Assembly (NCBI GenBank): GCA_050084515.1
Contig: CM114274.1
Location: 26,040,001 to 26,104,000 of the forward strand
Direction: 5' to 3'
DNA length: 64,000 bases
Source: Blasia pusilla
Lineage: Eukaryota; Marchantiophyta; Marchantiopsida; Blasiales
Shown: positions 1 to 12,265 of the stretch, in pieces
How the letters are laid out: each line of letters opens with the position of its first letter
How positions within the stretch are numbered: position 1 is the first letter of the stretch
The notes under the pieces: generated by a model
The model's input: the letters and a program-made list of their open reading frames with translations, nothing else
The model's database searches: none
Told to the model about the DNA's origin: nothing
Translations under genes and position numbers: made by a program

Positions 1-260
1 TAGAATCCACAAAAGGGCTAATAACCTTCTTCTACACATGCATGGTGATTTGCGCACACACGTTATATGCACATATAGAAGATACTTTATGATTTGTCAT
101 TCTAAATATCAATATATTAAACTACAAGAGTTATCTTGACAAATCATCTCCTACTTATAAATATAAACTAAGATTTATAAGTAGAAGATCTTGACTAATA
201 TTTACATATATGGTATATATGTTTGAACTAACAACTTTCCTTTGTAACCACACTAATGTA

Positions 261-600
261 CAGACATTGTTAAGGGATTTTATCACATAAGGGTTTTGAG
301 TTTCATAAGGGAGTTTGGAATAAAATGCCTTAACAATGTCTGGCCCTTACAAGAAGTGGACTCCAAGTGCAAAGCTTGCAGAACGTTTGGATGCTAACAT
401 CCGTGTTAGTATTAATTTTGTCATTAATACGGAATAGACTAGTCTTGTTTATTGGTGTTCGGAAGTTTTTAACGGTTTTTGGATTCGTGTTCTCCGAACC
501 ATGCCAAGTTAAAGATTTCGCTGTGTTCCTCCGATTCGTGTCACACCCGATTATTCAGTATATTCGTATTTCCGAACTCCCTTATGAAACTCAAAACCCT
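261..600. repeat. Nested foldback / inverted repeats
   Basis: Two inverted repeats overlap. The inner pair, 261-283 and 319-342, reads CAGACATTGTTAAGG on the left arm and its exact complement on the right, then extends through an ATTTTAT stretch with one mismatch. The outer pair, 290-318 and 572-600, is 29 bp with one mismatch (a T/C difference near the inner edge). The left outer arm lies inside the loop of the inner hairpin. No protein is encoded between the arms. A small foldback or MITE-like element is the simplest reading. No target-site duplication was identified. Confidence 0.75.
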
Positions 601-1405
601 GAAAAGGGGCCGCATATTGGTTCCACTACCACCACTACAATAAGAGTTAATTTTCTCTCATGTTTACTTAAGTGAAAGCATAAAAATTTCCCAATCAAAA
701 GTTCTAAGATGAAGAAGCAAATACACAACTATTTTATATATAATAATTTCATTAAGGGATCCGGTGGAAAAGAACGAATGTAATTTTATGCTTGCCTCTT
801 ATATGGCGTAAACATGTGATGTTCTTATTATGTTTTTCATGATCTTCTTTAAGTGAATAATTATAGGTTTCAACTAGTATTTACATGCAATACACACTTA
901 TTAAAGAAAAAATCTATTTTTAGTAAAAGATGTTCTCAAGATCCCTCCCCATTTCTTATCTAACTACTTCATGGCATGTGCTAAGCATTATATTTTTTAA
1001 TGAAAATATTTCAATGAAATGATCTTAAAATCACATAAAAAGAAGAAAATTTAAATGAAAAGTAAGCAAGTTCTCAAAGTATTATATCCACTTTATTATA
1101 AAAGAAACCTCAGAAGAGGACAAAGAAAGGTAAAAACAACTCAAAAGAGGAGTCAAAAAATGCATACAAGAATGCAAAAAGAAAATGGCAACAAGCCAAC
1201 GCAAACACCCGCTCAACGAGCTACACGATTGATAGCGTGAAACAAATCTGACAAGAATACGAGTGGTTGGTCAGACGTGAATGAACGACGAGGTGAGCGA
1301 CCCCCCACCACCTCCGCACGACGTATCAATGCCAAGGCTTGCGCACATTGTAAGGCCACTGAGATGCATTGCCGAAAATAAGTAGTAACTATCGAGAGAG
1401 AAGGA

Positions 1406-2301
1406 CTATGGGAAGGCAAGGTGATGATTCTCGAGGGAGTGGTGAGCACATGTTTTCAGGAAAGTGTCAAAAGACACATGTAAATGACCGAACACTTCCA
1501 CTACAAAAGGAATAAATCCATCAGTCGCATGTCTCACAGCATAATTTAACTCCTTGATTCTTGGCCGCCAAACCTTTGGTATGTGCGGCTCGACACACCA
1601 AGTCAGAACGTGTTGGATCAGCAACCACCACATCACCTAGTGTCCGGAATCCACCTCGAGACATAACAAGATCCACTCTCCAACGAGAGGTTGCTTGTGT
1701 GGTTGAAGGTAGGACGTGGAGTTGCTCTTGCCCAATGGTGTATCCTGCGGTACGAGCCACCGATGCTACCGCCTCTCTAATGACATCATGTGTGGCCGTT
1801 CATTCTCCACCATGTGCACATCGGAGAATATGGATACCCTTGGCATCAATGGGATCCCCGCATACACAATTCGGCACACCTAAGAGAGAGGGATGGGGAA
1901 GTCCAAGACGTAACCGCAAAGCTATCGAGAATATACTTCGAGGAAGACGAAATGGAAGAATAAGAGGATTTGCATTAAGCCACGCCCCCGCTCTGGTACC
2001 TGCACATGAACGTAGACGAGCTCGATTAGCGTCAGAGGATGCCTCGGAGAGAATACTGGAAAAGTTGATTTGATGCAGATTCTCGGAGATATGCTCTTGA
2101 AGTCGATCAAGCCCTTCCATAATCAGTTGACTGAAAGGGGGTAGAATTGCTTGTGTAGCAAGAGGAAGAAGAGCTCATGCAGATCTCAGTTGTTGTTGAA
2201 ATAATAAGTCCCCCTCCTCTACATGGGCGATATGATCCATCAAGATAGGTGTATCTCCTTGGAGAAACCTTGAAGCCATAATTGCTGCTACCAACGTCCA
2301 A
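1406..2301 (-). pseudogene. C-terminal finger and restriction-like endonuclease of retroelement A
   Basis: On the minus strand this region reads in pieces. First comes the CVCGDPIDAKGIHILRC finger (about 1810-1860), then a region with RVDLVMSRGGFRTLGDVVVADPT (about 1625-1680), then FIPFVVEVFGHLH (about 1490-1530). The order Zn finger, D..D/E cluster, Glu matches the PD-(D/E)XK-like endonuclease of R2/CRE-type elements, which nicks the target. Frames change at least twice. The intact homologous stretch in copy C (46305-46778) supports the reading. The identification rests on motif order and spacing and no structure comparison was run. Confidence 0.65.
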
Positions 2302-2908
2302 CTCCCCTAAAAGGCTACGGGAGCAGGTGCGATTGTGGAGGACAGCCCCACCCCTCCAAAAGAAATAGGCAAGATAGCTTGTCGTAAAGCAAAAACACCA
2401 TCCTCTCCCTCAAAGGTATTTGGGCTAAGAAGTTGACCAAAAGTTGCAAAGATAGAAGCATTAAAAGACGCCAACCGATGTAAGAACCTTGAAGTGGGAG
2501 GACAAGTGCAAAGAAGGTAGGAAGGACATTGTAGAAAACATTGGGAGAGAATCCCATAAGCCACTTGGGGATCCCCTAGATGAGGTAACAAATGAAGCCA
2601 TTCCACGCCTTTCAAAAGGGCCTCATCCAAGAACTTTGAGACATAGTCGATGAAGCCAATTGGGACCCCAAGAACTCTAACCCCCCTTCAATATAGATGG
2701 GAAAATCAGGAGTAGGTGGGGTGAATGTTGAGGGAAGGCATGAAGGAGACCATACTCCACATTTACTAGGTTGGACTTTAAGGTTTAAGAAAGAGAGTTG
2801 CTCCACAAAATGGGTATAAGCACGAACCATTTTAGAAGGAGGACCTATTATGTGAGTGTCATCAGCAATAGAAGGGAAAATAAAAGATGGAAATGCTTGC
2901 GCTGATGC

Positions 2909-3673
2909 TCAAAGGGCACGAAAATGGGCAATGGCAAAGAGTGGGCCCCCCATGGGATCACCTTGACGTGTGCCACAAGCCGATTGTAGAATACTATATT
3001 CCCCAGAAGTAGCATGATGGGAGTAGATAATGGGCGTATCATAGGCATAGAAGGAAGGAACAAATAGAATGAGGCTCGCGAGTTGTCCTCCTGCACAACG
3101 TAACTCCTCAAAGATGGCCGCACGAGAAACTGAATTGAATGCGTTAGCCACATCGACTTGAATTGCTACCCAATTTGGATGAATGTCAAGAGTGGAGCGA
3201 ATCCCATGCACCACTGCCTCACAACCTCCAGGAGTTGCCACTCCAAATTGATGAGGAAATAAGTGGGTACTAAAGTGAGGATGAAATTGCAAGCATAGGG
3301 ATCGACTAACCAAGCGGTATAAAACCTCTCCAATAGCCAAAGGGCGCACACCTGAAGGAGGCTTATCCATAGCCAATAAACGACAAGCCCCTAAGAGCCT
3401 AGAGATAGAGAATGGGAGACAACGTGCCGCCATATGTGCACACACCTTATATAGAGAGACAAAGCCACTTGTTGAATTTGTTGGGATAAAGCAATCGCGG
3501 AGATGCTCAAAAACCATCCCTGATAGCCCGCTTGCTGATAAGCGAGGAGTATGCAAAAAAGCCCTTGTGAAGACCTCCAAGTCAAGCTCCAAGTCAAGGT
3601 CCGCTGTATAGTCTTCCACAAAAGATGGAGCATCGCCATTTGAAGGAGGATGAAGAGTTTCTAAGGGAGCCAC
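2909..3673 (-). pseudogene. Reverse transcriptase core of retroelement A
   Basis: This 254-codon open stretch holds most of the RT fingers and palm. Motif A is VDVANAFNSVSR (catalytic Asp near 3150), and the motif B region is GTRQGDPMGGPLFAIAH near 2950. Motif C continues in another frame just to the left (about 2830-2880) as SIADDTHIIGP, so the two catalytic aspartates of the ADD box are present but frameshifted away from motif A. Upstream (3661-4032) another frame carries the region between finger and RT. The frame breaks make the protein non-functional. The role when intact was to copy the element RNA at a nicked target (target-primed reverse transcription). Confidence 0.75.
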
Positions 3674-4134
3674 TGTTTCCGCACTTGGAATCGCCGGAGA
3701 AAGAGGACCAAATGCTCAAGATGCACGTGAAAACTCACCAACCTGCCCCAAAAGTAGACTTCATCGAAGGCGTTGTTGTATTGAAGACTTCCCATGATTG
3801 GCATGTTGGTGGGATGAGCCGCAGCTAAGGCCTCTGCTCGAAGTACATGCTCATTCTGAAGATTCTCCCAATCCCCAGACATAAAGCGTTGAATACGTGT
3901 GGAGGTTTCACGATGACCCTTTGCACCACCCCTTGGAGGAAGGACTAAAACCCATTGTGGGAAGAGTAATAGGAGATACCAAGAATTTATATCTATGGGG
4001 TGACGCGCTAACCTTTCTAATGGGAAAAGCAAAGCTTGTTGGGTGATGGGGCGAAGAGCAATAGGAATGTGAGTGTAGAGTCTAGGACGAGGAAGACCTG
4101 GATGGAAAGAGCGAAGGAGATCAATTTGGCTTAA

Positions 4135-4731
4135 CTAGGTCCAAGCAGTTGTTGTGGGGAGTGCAGTAGGAGGTGGTATCGGGTTAGGGATTGAAGGCCC
4201 ATGCATGGATCGACAGTACCGCTGATGTCTTTTGATCCCATTAGGAGCAAACTCCTTACCACAAGGTATGCAACGAACCTTTGGTACAAATGGAGAAGTA
4301 GACGGGTTACAAGGAGAGGAGGTAGGAGGTGCAAGAGGTAGTGATGGCCGAAGATGAGGGGGTAAGTAGGTTGGGGAAGGAGGAGGAGGAAGAGGGGAGA
4401 TTCGGGTAGAATATATGGGAGTTGGAAGCAAGGGCATAGATGAGATATGTGGGGATGGCAAAGTAGAAGGATTCGGTAATAATGGATCAAGATTAGGCTC
4501 AATAGGACAAGGCGAAGAAGGGAGAAGAGGAGAATCTGGAAGAAATGTAGCGAGTGTAATGGGTGTAATAGCATTTGGAGGAAAATGGCGAGATCTACGA
4601 TGAGGAGGTGAACCAGGGGGAGAGGTTACGGCTGTAGGAGGGCGTGTAAAACTAGATAAGCGATGTAGATGGAGAATCCAACTCCATCTCTGATGATATA
4701 GAAGTAAAGGTAGGTAAGTCATCGAAGACAC
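4135..4731 (-). pseudogene. N-terminal proline-rich/zinc-finger part of retroelement A
   Basis: An open stretch of 198 codons ends at a stop near 4135. It is rich in Pro, Ser and Leu and carries one C2HC finger, CIPCGKEFAPNGIKRHQRYC, near its C-terminal third (about 4210-4270). The pattern is C-x2-C, then H and C, as in the nucleic-acid-binding fingers placed before the RT in R2-type elements. The in-frame stop after TTTAWT separates it from the RT part, where copy C reads through. The start is uncertain because the first codons differ from copies B and C, which share a start near the MELDSPS motif. It is a fragment of a once continuous ORF. Confidence 0.65.
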
Positions 4732-5295
4732 GAAAAGACATATGAAATGTGGGGTGGCTCAAGAATATGAATGTCCTTAAGGAGATGGCAAACGTATGTA
4801 GGGGCGAAACAGTAAGGTAAGGAGTTGGAAGAGCAAGGAAGACTTTTGGGAGGAATTGACCTAAAACAAACCCGTACAAAAAAATAGGCGCCTACAGAGA
4901 AGAAAGAAAAACTAGAAAACCTACTTGATATCAAAAGAACGAGCTTGTCAAGGCGATCGAAACAAGCCCAAACATGTCCAAAATCGACATTCTAAAAGAA
5001 AGTTATGAAAGAAATTGGAAACATAAAAAAAGGATGTGAGGAGTAAGTGAGCCACCCACCAATGACCGCTATCAGGGAATGAGTTCGTAATGTTGGGCCC
5101 AACCCATATCAAAAGATCCAGAAAAGCAAGAGGAATCCCTTAAACCGACGGTAACCTGGTATCACTCTATAAGGAGAGCGCTATGTTTGAAATTGCGTAT
5201 ATGAATTTATGAGCACATTTAGGAGAGAAGGAGGTCCAAAGATCCCAAGAACTTTGGAAAACTCAATCTTAAGTGGAAAAAAAAAGTGGAGCTAT

Positions 5296-5650
5296 TTTAA
5301 AGGAGAAAATATGAGATGTTATAATATATCTATTTGGTGAGCTCATGGAAATAAAATAAGATAAAAAGAAGTTACTCGTGATTATGTAATAATGAAATAT
5401 TGAATAGTTTTGTTTATAATTGCAAGAATGAAGATTATTTAATCATTTTGAGCAGAATATTTTGAAAGAAGATGTTAAAAGAGAAAATATGAGATGTTAT
5501 AATATATCTATTTGATGAGCTTATGGAAATAAAATAAGATAAAAAAAAGTTACTCGTGATTATGTAATAATGAAATATTGAATAGTTTTGTTTATAATTG
5601 CAAGAATGAAGATTATTTAATCATTTTGAGCAGAATATTTTGAAAGAAGT
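5296..5650. repeat. Recent 178-bp tandem duplication
   Basis: Two direct copies lie head to tail, about 5296-5473 and 5474-5650, with a period of 178 bp (gagaaaatatgagatg at 5303 and again at 5481). Only a few substitutions separate them. The sequence is AT-rich and non-coding. It lies immediately beside the 5' edge of retroelement copy A. Confidence 0.9.
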
Positions 5651-6450
5651 GAAGCCCTAGAGTTGAATAATGGAATGTTCTTTCCTTTTCTAATATTATA
5701 GAATTTAAAATATTTTGAATAGATTTTTAATTTTCCTAGAATAAAGAATGGTACTGTCTTAAAATTGGAGAGGTATTTTTTATATTAGAAACTTAACAAA
5801 TGTCAATGGGAGAATAATCTAATGCTTATTTTGACTGGTTATATAGATTAGTGCTTAGGAAAGGGTTTTAAATGTTTATGACTCATAGTTAAAAGAAGAA
5901 TTTTTATTTTCATTTTTCAAAATGAGGATGTGGGGATGGAAAAAAATTCCTTCAAGGAAGAGAGGGAATGGAATGATTTTTTTTTTTACCAAATCTTGTC
6001 TAAAATTATTATTTTTAAATGGAAAAGTTAGAAGCACTTTTAGAAACGAAAAGGGAGGATTCAAAGGGGGAAAAAGAAAAATCATGCATAAAAGAAGGAA
6101 GCACATCTCATAGTAATTGAACTCTTAGATCACACCAATGTTATGGGAGATCCGAGTAATATTTTCCACTTAAAATTAAAAAACTCCAATAAGGTTTCAA
6201 ATTAGAAAAATCACTGCCCAGAAACGAGGTATTTCTTAGTATTGGGTGTCCTAAAAGCAGTTCAAAAAGTGGAATCACCGTCGGAGAAACTCCCTAAAAT
6301 CTAACTTCAGTAGCAACAAAATGAAGATAAATGACAGTTAAAAGAACAGATTAAGAAGAGAGATTTCAAGAAGGACGTAACTGAAGAAAGAAGTAGGGAG
6401 TTAGGAGAACCGACCAATTTATTTATTATTATATTCATACAAGTACATAT
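5651..6450. other. AT-rich intergenic stretch
   Basis: No gene or clear repeat is seen. Short open stretches on both strands around 5876-6113 are lysine/phenylalanine-rich products of A/T runs and have no recognisable domain. Confidence 0.5.
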
Positions 6451-7775
6451 TTAAAATTTGATTCGGCATAAACGAATATTGTTTGTACGTTCTGGCCACA
6501 ACAAACCGAAAAGTGAAAAACTTTTTCTCTATTTGTCTGTTTTTACCCCATTCTACCACGAGAGGTATTTTATTTTCTTCCTCGCCCCCAGATTCGCCAC
6601 AATAAATATCTTCCGTTTTGCGGAACGAAACCAGTTGTTGCTTTTAAAAGAAACACTCGGAAAATGCCGGACGGAATATTCGTATCATACGGTAAGTGCA
6701 CAAAGCTGTTAACTTCATTGCGTCCCATTTCACAGGCCTGTAGGAGTAATGAAGCCAACCGGAGCGGCGCAGAGCGAGGCGGGGCGGGGCGGGGCGGGGC
6801 GGGTTGAAGTCTACACCCGGGATGCCGAGCTGACTTGATTGGACGATCTGCGGGGAGGAGTCCGGGCCCGTGATTCTGAGGTGGAATGGGCAATTCGCGG
6901 GAAGGAGTCCCGACCCGCGATTCTGAGAGGAAATGATTGATCCGCGGGTATTCCGATCTGACCGGCGCGGTCCCCGGGCATGTTCAAAGAGACGACGGGC
7001 AGCGCAGGACCCTAGTACTGTAACTCTTCCTCTCCCTCGGGCGGGGCTTATTGTTCCTTGAAAAAGCGCTTGCTGAGCGAAGCGGGCGCGAGTGGGAGTG
7101 CGAGTGAGAGACGAGAGGAAACGAAAGCTTGCACCATCGTCTGGTCTGGCGGAAGTTTCTCTCATGTCGGCTCCGTCCTGCCATTATTGATCTTCTGGAA
7201 GGATTGTATTCTTCCTTGTGGTGGACTGAGGGGCGCTGGATTTTCGAAGGCCGCGAGGAATCGAAACAGCGTTTTGTACAGTCCTTTTTGTTGCTGTCTT
7301 TGAGAGGTCGGACGGACTGACGGACGGCAATTGCAGTGCGTGGACTGTCGATCTCCTCCAGGTAGGTCAGGATTATGGTTCTTGCTGTAGATGGGGAGGT
7401 AGAGAGCTACGGCGAGTGATTGAATTGGTGTGAATCGCGTCACACAAGTGGTTTTCAGTGTGTTCGCGTCTTGAAGTTTGCTGCACGTTTGGGCTTTTGG
7501 GGTTTGCCGATCAGCAGAAAGATCGCAAGCGCTAGCATAAGTTTCCGAGAGTTTTTGGTGACAGTTTCGGGCGATCACGACCTGGTGTACGGGCGTGGTG
7601 ACTGTTGGATCCATCGGGTTCTCGTCACGACTCCTTTTTGCGGAATCTATGTTCATCATTTTGTGGTCTACTCTGAAGGCTCTGTTCCGTTTTGTTCCGC
7701 ACATTGCAGCGCCAGGCTTCGGATCTGACGCCATCAGTCGCATAGGAAAGCGGTTCGCATTACCTTCTTGTCGAA
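6451..7775 (+). promoter_or_regulatory. GC-rich upstream/5' UTR region of the transporter gene
   Basis: Base composition switches from AT-rich to GC-rich around 6730. A run of five GGGGC units lies at 6779-6803. The stretch up to the ATG at 7776 has no conserved coding sequence. It probably holds the promoter and a long 5' UTR, possibly with a 5' UTR intron (a CAG/GTAGGT donor-like site sits near 7360). No TATA box or transcription start could be placed with confidence. Confidence 0.4.
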
Positions 7776-9796
7776 ATGGCTTCGGAGAAGTCGAAGGGTG
7801 GGGTTTCTGACTCCGGGGCGTGGGCTATGAATGTCATTAGCTCCGTGGGGATCATTATGGCTAACAAGCAAGTCATGAGCGGCTATAATTTTCGATTTGG
7901 TGAGTTCTTTCTCGGTTTGTTGCAAAGCTTACGCCTTTGGTCCTTCTGGCAGTTGGGATTGCCGCTTGCAGCAGTGACTTATTAGCAATGCCATAAGGCA
8001 AAGAGCGCAACTTTCCCGGATCTAGCCGCTTCTTCCTGGAATGGTTTAGTGTTCCCTGGTAGAGAGTAGAGTAGCCTACTCTTCGATCAGCTTGTTGTTC
8101 CACGCTTCAGAGCCTCCCAGTTCTATCCGTCCATGTCGTCAATCGCTTTCATGGCGATGACGGAAACGCGAGCTTAATTATTCATTTTCGAAGAGCTTGT
8201 GCTCCTCGAGGACTCTGCACTTGAAATGAGACTATTACAGACACTAGTGTTTGTCGTCTGCGGCTAGTACTGGCCGGTGAATGCCATTGCCAATCCGCCA
8301 ATTGGACAATTTCTAGAACGTTACCTTCTCTATCCACCCTCTGGGACTGATCGTAATTGTCGGTCATTTCTCTGCAGCAACTACGTTGACAGCTCTTCAC
8401 TTCACCATAACAGCCCTTGTTGGGTTTATATCAACAAGATCTGGGGTTACGTCTGCAAAGCACGTTCCGTTCATTGAACTCTTCGCTTTCTCTCTCGTCT
8501 CCAACACCTCCATCGTTGGAATGAATCTGAGCCTCATGCTGAACTCCGTGGGATTTTATCAGGTATGCGCTAACCTCTGGCTTTACTTACAAGGGTCATC
8601 GGTTGTCGTCAATTTGTCTTACCAGCTAAACCTTGCAGCAGGTAGTAGATTGTGTAGGCTTTGTGCAGTGATCTTGTGAGCGCTTCAGGTTGCTAAGAAA
8701 CGACATGGACTCTGTTGTTTCTGTTCTTGGAAGGTGGGCCAAATTGTGATTGTATTGTCCACTGATATCTCGTGTCCTGGGAAACCATGGCGTAGATTGC
8801 GAAATTGAGCATGATCCCGTCAGTGTGCGTCTTAGAGTGGTTGCTTCACGGTAAGACTTACAGCAAGGAGGTGAAGACTGCTGTGGGAGTGGTGATGATC
8901 GGTGTTGGAATCTGCACAGTCACAGACGTGAAAGTTAATATCGGAGGTTTTTCGGCCGCTTGTGTAGCCGTTGTCTGTACTTCTTTGCAACAAATTGTGA
9001 GTAATCAGATTCTATCATGGCTATGAGTCCTTCTATGTTACGTCACACGCGCGCTTAGCATAGGCAGTTGAATCCAGAGCGAATGGGGATGTTTCTCGTG
9101 CAGTTACTGAAAGAAGTTTGTCTACGGATCGTGCAGTACATTGGTTCTATGCAGAAGAAGCACAACATTGGATCTTTCGAGCTCTTGAGCAAAACTGCTC
9201 CCATCCAGGCTGCGTCTTTGATCATGTTGGGACCATTCGTTGATTTCATCCTGAATGGGCAGAGTCTTTTGGATTACCAAATGTCATGGGGAGCTGCTGT
9301 GAGTATCTGCTCTCTTCTCTTCGGGTACCACTGGAGGGTCATGTTTATTGAATCTAGGTATCTTTGGTTCTCGTCTATCTATGGATTGCGTCTGCAAAAT
9401 CTGAACCATTTGACTGTTTCTTGCGTGCAGTTCTTCATTGGACTGTCGTGCACCTTGGCAGTCTTCTGCAACATGAGCCAGTATCTGTGCATCGGTCGCT
9501 TCTCGGCTGTATCTTTCCAGGTGCTGGGTCATATGAAGACAGTCGCCGTTCTGGCCTTGGGATGGATTCTCTTCGACTCGGTTTTGACTTTTAAGAACAT
9601 GAGCGGCATGGGGATGGCTATTTTGGGCATGGTGCTTTACAGTTGGGCTGTGGAGCAGGCGAAACTGCAAGCCAAGACATCACCTTTGAGCACTTATGTG
9701 AAGGAATCCACTTTCACGGAGGAGGACGTTGCTCTTCTGAAGAGCGGTCTCGAACAACAACCGTCGAAGGACGTCGAGCTGGGAGGCAGGAATTAG
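7776..9796 (+). CDS. URGT-type Golgi nucleotide-sugar transporter (UDP-Rha/UDP-Gal family)
   Basis: A five-exon gene: 7776-7899, 8378-8562, 8796-8996, 9137-9298 and 9431-9796, all joined in frame by GT-AG introns of 478, 233, 140 and 132 bp. The predicted protein is 345 residues. The N-terminus has AWAMNVISSVGIIMANKQ, and later come GVGICTVTDVKVN, CTSLQQI, FELLSKTAPIQA, SQYLCIGRFSAVSFQVLGH and a C-terminal KDVELG. These are signatures of the plant NST-KT/URGT clade, multi-spanning Golgi antiporters that exchange UDP-rhamnose or UDP-galactose for UMP. Length and the charged cytosolic tail fit the family. The start is chosen because it is the first ATG before the conserved block. The substrate is inferred from the family. 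It is a single, apparently intact gene with no broken exon. Confidence 0.9.
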
Positions 9797-12000
9797 GAAG
9801 GAACTTGGGATGATCAAGCAGGTTGGATGAAGGGGTTAGGTTAGCAGGGTCCGATAGCTGATCAGCATTAGGGAAAACTCTTGAGGAAGTGGGGGAGGCT
9901 CGAAGAGATGAAGTGGGATAGGGCTCCAACACAGCATGTAGTTCCTGTCGCCAGCTAAAGCTAGGGAATGTGCCAGCCCTACTGGGCGACACACACACTT
10001 CTTCCCAACCCGACTTATTTATTGTTGACGGGAGTAGCGCAAGTGCGGGCACAGTTTCTGAATAAGATCTTGTGCCTCATTCTTCGGTTACCTCTGCTTT
10101 CAGATAGGAATACCAATGTGTCTTCTGAGATTTACAGCTAGCCAAAGAGCGCCACTTTATGGCGCATGATCGATCGTAGGGTAACCTGAATAAGTAGTAG
10201 AGGCCTGTTGAAGATTTGGGGCCTAGACCTTTTTTTATCGCTAGACAGATTCTTTCAAGGGGTTTTTTCGGAGCAGAAGCTCCTTCATTCATTCTTCGCC
10301 GACTCAGTCTTTGTAACAATACTTCTCAGTGGTATCTGATTAGATACTGAGGGGCCCGAGTGCTAACACAGGCCAATAATATAAAGAGACGACGTTCACC
10401 GTGTACATTTTGTGTCGTTGCGTCGGTCATGTGCATATTTTGTTTGTCATAGTGGGCCGAGAAATTATGACAAACAACGGACGGTACCCGATCGCCTGCA
10501 GATGCCCTTGACAACGACGAGATGTTATCGCCGAAAGTACGATTAGCCAGTGTGATCGCACATAGAGTGACTTGTCCCTGATGGACAGCGCGTGCACGAT
10601 ACAAGCGTTCTCTTCTCTCTTGCGAAGTGCGATCTGTGAACTTCCACTTTCATACGCCATGCCGGAAAGCCTCGAGCCCGCACACAGGACTGAAACTTGG
10701 CCGGCGCGGCCGAGTCAAGACGAGATTAGGTTCCTAGAAATGGCTGGGATTCACTACCCACTAACTACATCGTAGAGTCGGGTCATATAGTGACTTGTCC
10801 CTAATGGAGTCGGGTCCTTTATGACTTGTCCATCGTAAGTCGGGTCCATTTATGAAGTTGCCTCACAACATCCGATACGTATCGTATTGTATTGTCGCTT
10901 TGCCTGGTGAAAACCGGATGCGGAGAATTAATGTGACGCTTACTGCGACTGCGAGGTGGCCGCCGACCGCCGGGTGTCGTCTTCTCCCGGCTCCATCGTA
11001 CAAGCCGGCGAAACCCGATGCCACAGACTCCACACGAGACTCAGAGGTCCATGCACTTTCCACACCAGCGGTGGACACGGACTATGCGTATCTACGCCGC
11101 TTGAAGTGGCACCTGGAACAGAAGCGGTCTCGCGAAGGTCCAGCAGTAAGAAGTATACAGTAGTGCTTTCCGGAGGCGCACGAAGAGCTAGCTGCCCGTG
11201 CTAAAGTTTGCGCTCGCTGCCCCTGCCCCTTTATCATATCATTCGCGACCCACCTAGCCGCGTAGAGGGGAATCCTGCCTCCCAGCACCACTCGCCAACC
11301 TCCCTCTCCCGCTTTCGCACCCGCTCGGTGTTCTGGTACCGGCATGTCACGATGCTGACCCAGAGCGCAACTTTTAGTCCAGCTCAGGCCACGATTCTCG
11401 GCTTCTCACGCACGTTTTCGTCGAGATTTCGGTCGCGAAGCGCTTACCCGCTATCCACCCTCTCTCTCGGCACCATTTCCCCTCGGTACCGTCCGTCCCT
11501 ACAAGACGACCGAGTCCGTATGAGGCTGCATCGTCAGGGGGCCTGGGATTCGCAGGCAGTCGATCCGCGAGCTCTCACGGCCATCTGCGCGTTTCTTGGA
11601 GCCATTTGTCATTCCGTTTCGGGTCCTCATGACAACAAGGTCGCTCGCCATCACGAATCCGATCAAAGCACTCTTGTGGCCGCACGTTCAACAACACACG
11701 CAGCTGCGTGCGTGCTTCCATGATCTCCGTCCAGAAAACACCTGTTGGCCTCCTCCCTCTCTTCAGTCCTGAGGTCCCTTTCTTCTCATTCCACACACAA
11801 TTTCACGTCCCTCGCGACTCATAGCACGTTCGATTGGACAGCTGCCAGTCCCCACTCCTCACGTTCCTCCATTTGTTACTCACATGAAGAGGAGCTTGTG
11901 TTACTGAAAGCCCCTCTTTGCCGTTTAGACATTGTTCATGATTTATTTTCTTGTAAGAATAATCATCTATATTATTTGCAACTTGGTATCCATAATTAAG
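9797..12000. other. Region downstream of the transporter, no gene recognised
   Basis: The 3' UTR of the transporter presumably lies in the first few hundred bases. Beyond it GC content stays moderate, and several chance open stretches occur (for example 11208-11723, plus, 171 codons) with no domain, no conserved pattern and arginine/serine-rich composition. The only structure seen is the small minisatellite at 10775-10857. Confidence 0.4.
10775..10857. repeat. Short minisatellite, unit about 30 bp
   Basis: Three imperfect direct units begin with AGTCGGGTC at 10775, 10808 and 10838. The first two continue into TGACTTGTCC, with the third truncated. A related GTGACTTGTCC string also occurs at about 10567. 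Confidence 0.7.
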
Positions 12001-12055
12001 AAAAAAATGATAACAAGTTTTTAATTTTTTTCTTTTTTACATTTGATATTTTAGG

Positions 12056-12265
12056 AAGGAAAATTGAATTTTATTAGAAGAGGAAATAATTTCATTAATT
12101 AAGATAAAAGGAGGAATGGAAAGGTAAGAATAAGTATTATTGGAGTTTTTTATGGAGGGGTGGAGTTATTTAAGAGAGTTATATAAATTTTACTTAGGAG
12201 TGGAGTTATTTAGAGGAGTAGAGTGTTACTACTCCTTTAACACTCAAGAAAGTGAAGTTATATTT
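12056..12265. repeat. Dispersed AT-rich repeat, copy 1
   Basis: This stretch shares ordered blocks (AATAATTTCATTAATTA, then TGGAGTTATTTAAG, then GAGTGGAGTTATT, then TACTCCTTTAA) with two stretches at 47428-47640 and 47735-47950. It has no coding content. The family is dispersed and diverged. Confidence 0.55.

Larger units (their letters stand above)
1083..5287 (-). mobile_element. Non-LTR retroelement copy A, RT plus restriction-like endonuclease
   Basis: This minus-strand element matches two other copies in the window (34685-36850 and 42420-47034). Read on the minus strand it has a 5' leader (about 5287-4740), a proline-rich N-terminal region with a C2HC zinc finger, a reverse transcriptase, a C-terminal CxC..HxxxC finger, a restriction-like endonuclease and a short 3' UTR that ends in ATAATAAAGTGGATATA at 1083. 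It is about 4.2 kb. Compared with copies B and C it is truncated at the 5' end near 5287. The reading frame is broken by several stops and frameshifts, so it is dead. The layout (single ORF, N-terminal finger, RT, REL nuclease) is that of the early-branching R2/CRE-like non-LTR group rather than the APE-type L1 elements common in flowering plants. Clade assignment is inference. Confidence 0.8.

Noticed and set aside
1561-2073. 170-codon plus-strand open stretch opposite the retroelement nuclease
   Set aside because: It is antisense to the recognised endonuclease region of copy A, and the same antisense frame occurs at copy C.
11208-11723. 171-codon plus-strand open stretch
   Set aside because: Arg/Ser/Pro-rich, no motif, no splice partners. 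Overlapping frames on the other strand are equally open.
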